A stretch of 7,525 nt of DNA from Pontiella sp. Lineage in GTDB: Bacteria > Verrucomicrobiota > Kiritimatiellia > Kiritimatiellales > Pontiellaceae. The stretch is from assembly GCA_029939385.1 (NCBI GenBank), contig JAOZSZ010000027.1, positions 3,443-10,967 on the forward strand. Reading direction: 5' to 3'. Positions 6,088-7,525 of the stretch are shown one piece after another; positions within the stretch are counted from its first letter, which is position 1, and every line of letters begins with the position of its first letter. Made by a program: the position numbers and the translations under genes. A model generated the notes under the pieces. That model searched no databases. It worked only from the letters and a program-made list of their open reading frames with translations, and was not told the origin of the DNA.

Positions 6088-7525
6088 TTAAGTAGATCCC
6101 GTTGGCTTTTCAAGTTTTTGCGATGGCGGATCAATGAGCATATCCTCAATGGGTGCTCCTGCCGGAATCATCGGGAATACATTGTCGGTCTTTTCGACCT
6201 CACAATTGATCAAACACGGCCCATCGTTATAGTCGAGTGCATTCTGAAGAACTCGCTTAACATCACCCGGACGTCGCAGGTTGAACCCCTTAATTCCAAA
6301 GGATTCGGCTAGCTTAACGAAATCGGGATTCCCCTCAAGATCAACACCACTAATGCGGTCTTCATAGAAAAGTTCCTGCCACTGACGAACCAGACCAAGA
6401 TAGTGATTATTAAGCACCACAATCTTTATGGGTAACTTATGTAATGCAGCCGTCGCCAATTCAAAGAAAGTCATCTGAAAACCCCCATCACCAATAAAAC
6501 AGATATGAAGATCATTTGGACGGCCAAAAGCTGCACCAATACACGCCGGAAGACCAAATCCCATCGTACCTGCACCCCCCGAGCTAAGCCAATTAAAGCT
6601 ATTATCGGTTTTATAAAACTGAGCGGCCCACATTTGGTGTTGCCCTACATCAGTAGCCACACAGGCCTTCCCTTCGGAAAGTTTATAGAGCTCATCAATG
6701 ACATGCTGCATCTTCAATCCGCCCTGTCGCTTAAACTTTAACGGATATTTTTCTTTATAACCGTCGAGATGTTTACGCCACTTCGAAGTTTCCAATTCTG
6801 GAACATGCTTACTCAACTCATCAATCGCCATCTTTGCATCAGCCACACAGGCAATATGTGGTCGAATCAATCGACCAATCTCGGAGGCATCGATATCAAT
6901 ATGAATAATCGTTGCATTCGCACAGAACACATCTATCTTACCAAGGATTCGGTCATCAAAACGTGAACCAATATTCAACAAAAGATCACACTCACAAATT
7001 GCTTTATTGGCATAAGCCGTTCCATGCATACCCAGCATCCCCAACGAAAGCTCATGTGTTTCTGGGAAAACGCCTTTACCCAATAGCGTATTCGTTACGG
7101 GAATCTGCGCTTTTTCAGCAAACTTTTTCAAACTATCACTGGCCCCAGAAATTAGTGCACCGTGTCCTGCAAGGATTAATGGACGCTTCGATTTCGCAAG
7201 TGCCTCCGCAATCTTGAGGATTGAATCGTTATCAAGACTAAGATCAATATTATAACCGGGTAAATCCATCTCCGCATGAAGATCAGCGGTACATTCTCCT
7301 GCACTAATATCTTTAGGGATATCGATCAGTACGGGGCCCTGACGCCCCGTAGTAGAAATATGAAATGCCTCACGAATAACCCGAGGAAGGTCGTTGGTTT
7401 TCTTGACCAAATAAGAATGCTTAACCACGGGCATCGTGATTCCAAAGATATCCGCTTCCTGAAAAGCATCCTTGCCGAGCATCCATGAAACCGACTGTCC
7501 CGTCAGAATAATCATAGGAATAGAA
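6088..7525 (-). CDS. ilvB: Acetolactate synthase large (catalytic) subunit (N-terminus outside window)
   Basis: About 478 residues are visible; the frame is still open at base 7525, so roughly the first 90 residues lie beyond the window. The ATG at 7515 is internal. The enzyme condenses two pyruvates to acetolactate, or pyruvate and 2-oxobutyrate to acetohydroxybutyrate, using thiamine diphosphate, Mg2+ and FAD; this is the first common step of valine, leucine and isoleucine synthesis. Visible hallmarks in order are AFQEADIFGITMPVVKHSYL near the start, the central FAD-binding domain with LGMLGMHGTAYAN and GSRFDDR, and the C-terminal thiamine-diphosphate domain with DVGQHQMWAAQFY, LSSGGAGTMGFGLPA and the GDGG...NN motif (29 residues, from about 6493 back to 6407). 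The C-terminal VFPMIPAGAP is typical. The catalytic Glu of the N-terminal domain lies outside the window. ilvN follows by 16 bases, forming the classic ilvBN operon. The promoter and any attenuator would be upstream, out of view. Confidence 0.97.
   Translation of the reverse strand, partial: SIPMIILTGQSVSWMLGKDAFQEADIFGITMPVVKHSYLVKKTNDLPRVIREAFHISTTGRQGPVLIDIPKDISAGECTADLHAEMDLPGYNIDLSLDNDSILKIAEALAKSKRPLILAGHGALISGASDSLKKFAEKAQIPVTNTLLGKGVFPETHELSLGMLGMHGTAYANKAICECDLLLNIGSRFDDRILGKIDVFCANATIIHIDIDASEIGRLIRPHIACVADAKMAIDELSKHVPELETSKWRKHLDGYKEKYPLKFKRQGGLKMQHVIDELYKLSEGKACVATDVGQHQMWAAQFYKTDNSFNWLSSGGAGTMGFGLPACIGAAFGRPNDLHICFIGDGGFQMTFFELATAALHKLPIKIVVLNNHYLGLVRQWQELFYEDRISGVDLEGNPDFVKLAESFGIKGFNLRRPGDVKRVLQNALDYNDGPCLINCEVEKTDNVFPMIPAGAPIEDMLIDPPSQKLEKPTGST

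Noticed and set aside
6072..6149. 26-residue N-terminal extension of ilvN starting at 6149
   Set aside because: It overlaps the end of ilvB, has no similarity to small-subunit N-termini, and the ATG at 6071 has a well-placed AAGGAG.
6912..7217. 101-residue plus-strand open frame inside ilvB
   Set aside because: It is antisense to a strongly conserved gene, and has no ribosome site or recognisable motif.
1..7525. CRISPR array, tRNA, rRNA, insertion sequence or prophage features
   Set aside because: No regularly spaced repeats, transposase motifs, cloverleaf or rRNA-like segments were seen on either strand.

Overview
The window is chromosomal DNA from a Gram-negative-type bacterium. Two converging blocks of pilin or pseudopilin genes occupy its left half, and the branched-chain amino acid genes ilvB-ilvN occupy its right end. 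The style of the pilin-like proteins (prepilin-type N-termini on large beta-rich proteins, and a lone GspG-like pseudopilin) suggests the Planctomycetes-Verrucomicrobia-Chlamydiae group, perhaps Kiritimatiellota, Lentisphaerota or Verrucomicrobiota. This is a style-based inference. No rRNA or other phylogenetic marker is present to confirm it.

Layout from left to right. Bases 2-799 (+) are the C-terminal part of a beta-rich protein whose start lies outside the window. Sixteen bases later comes a PilX-like prepilin with a Ser-rich linker and a beta-repeat C-terminal region (816-2024, +). A strong hairpin with T-tracts on both sides (2059-2104) closes this block and can also close the opposing one. 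On the minus strand, 3645-3184 encodes a GspG-type pseudopilin, followed by a TPR-like gene (about 3123-2205) that is broken as it stands. That gene has no good start, and two separate one-base losses split it over three frames. A 217-base intergenic region then separates the pseudopilin from a divergent gene (3863-5536, +). The divergent gene encodes a 557-residue protein with a HisKA-like dimerisation domain in which the phosphoacceptor His is Gln and no ATPase domain follows. The right end is an ilvB-ilvN operon on the minus strand: the acetolactate synthase large subunit (N-terminus cut by the window edge) and the regulatory small subunit.

How the genes may work together. The two left genes and the GspG-like gene look like parts of a type IV pilus-like or type II secretion-like fibre system, with the PilX-like protein and the beta-rich protein as likely minor or decorating components. 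The kinase-like protein is divergent from the pseudopilin and might take part in its control, but only position supports this. IlvB and IlvN together make acetolactate synthase, the first common enzyme of valine and isoleucine synthesis, and have no evident link to the other genes.

No tRNA, rRNA, CRISPR array, insertion sequence or attachment site was seen. The most interesting items are the His-less HisKA protein and the multiply broken TPR gene.
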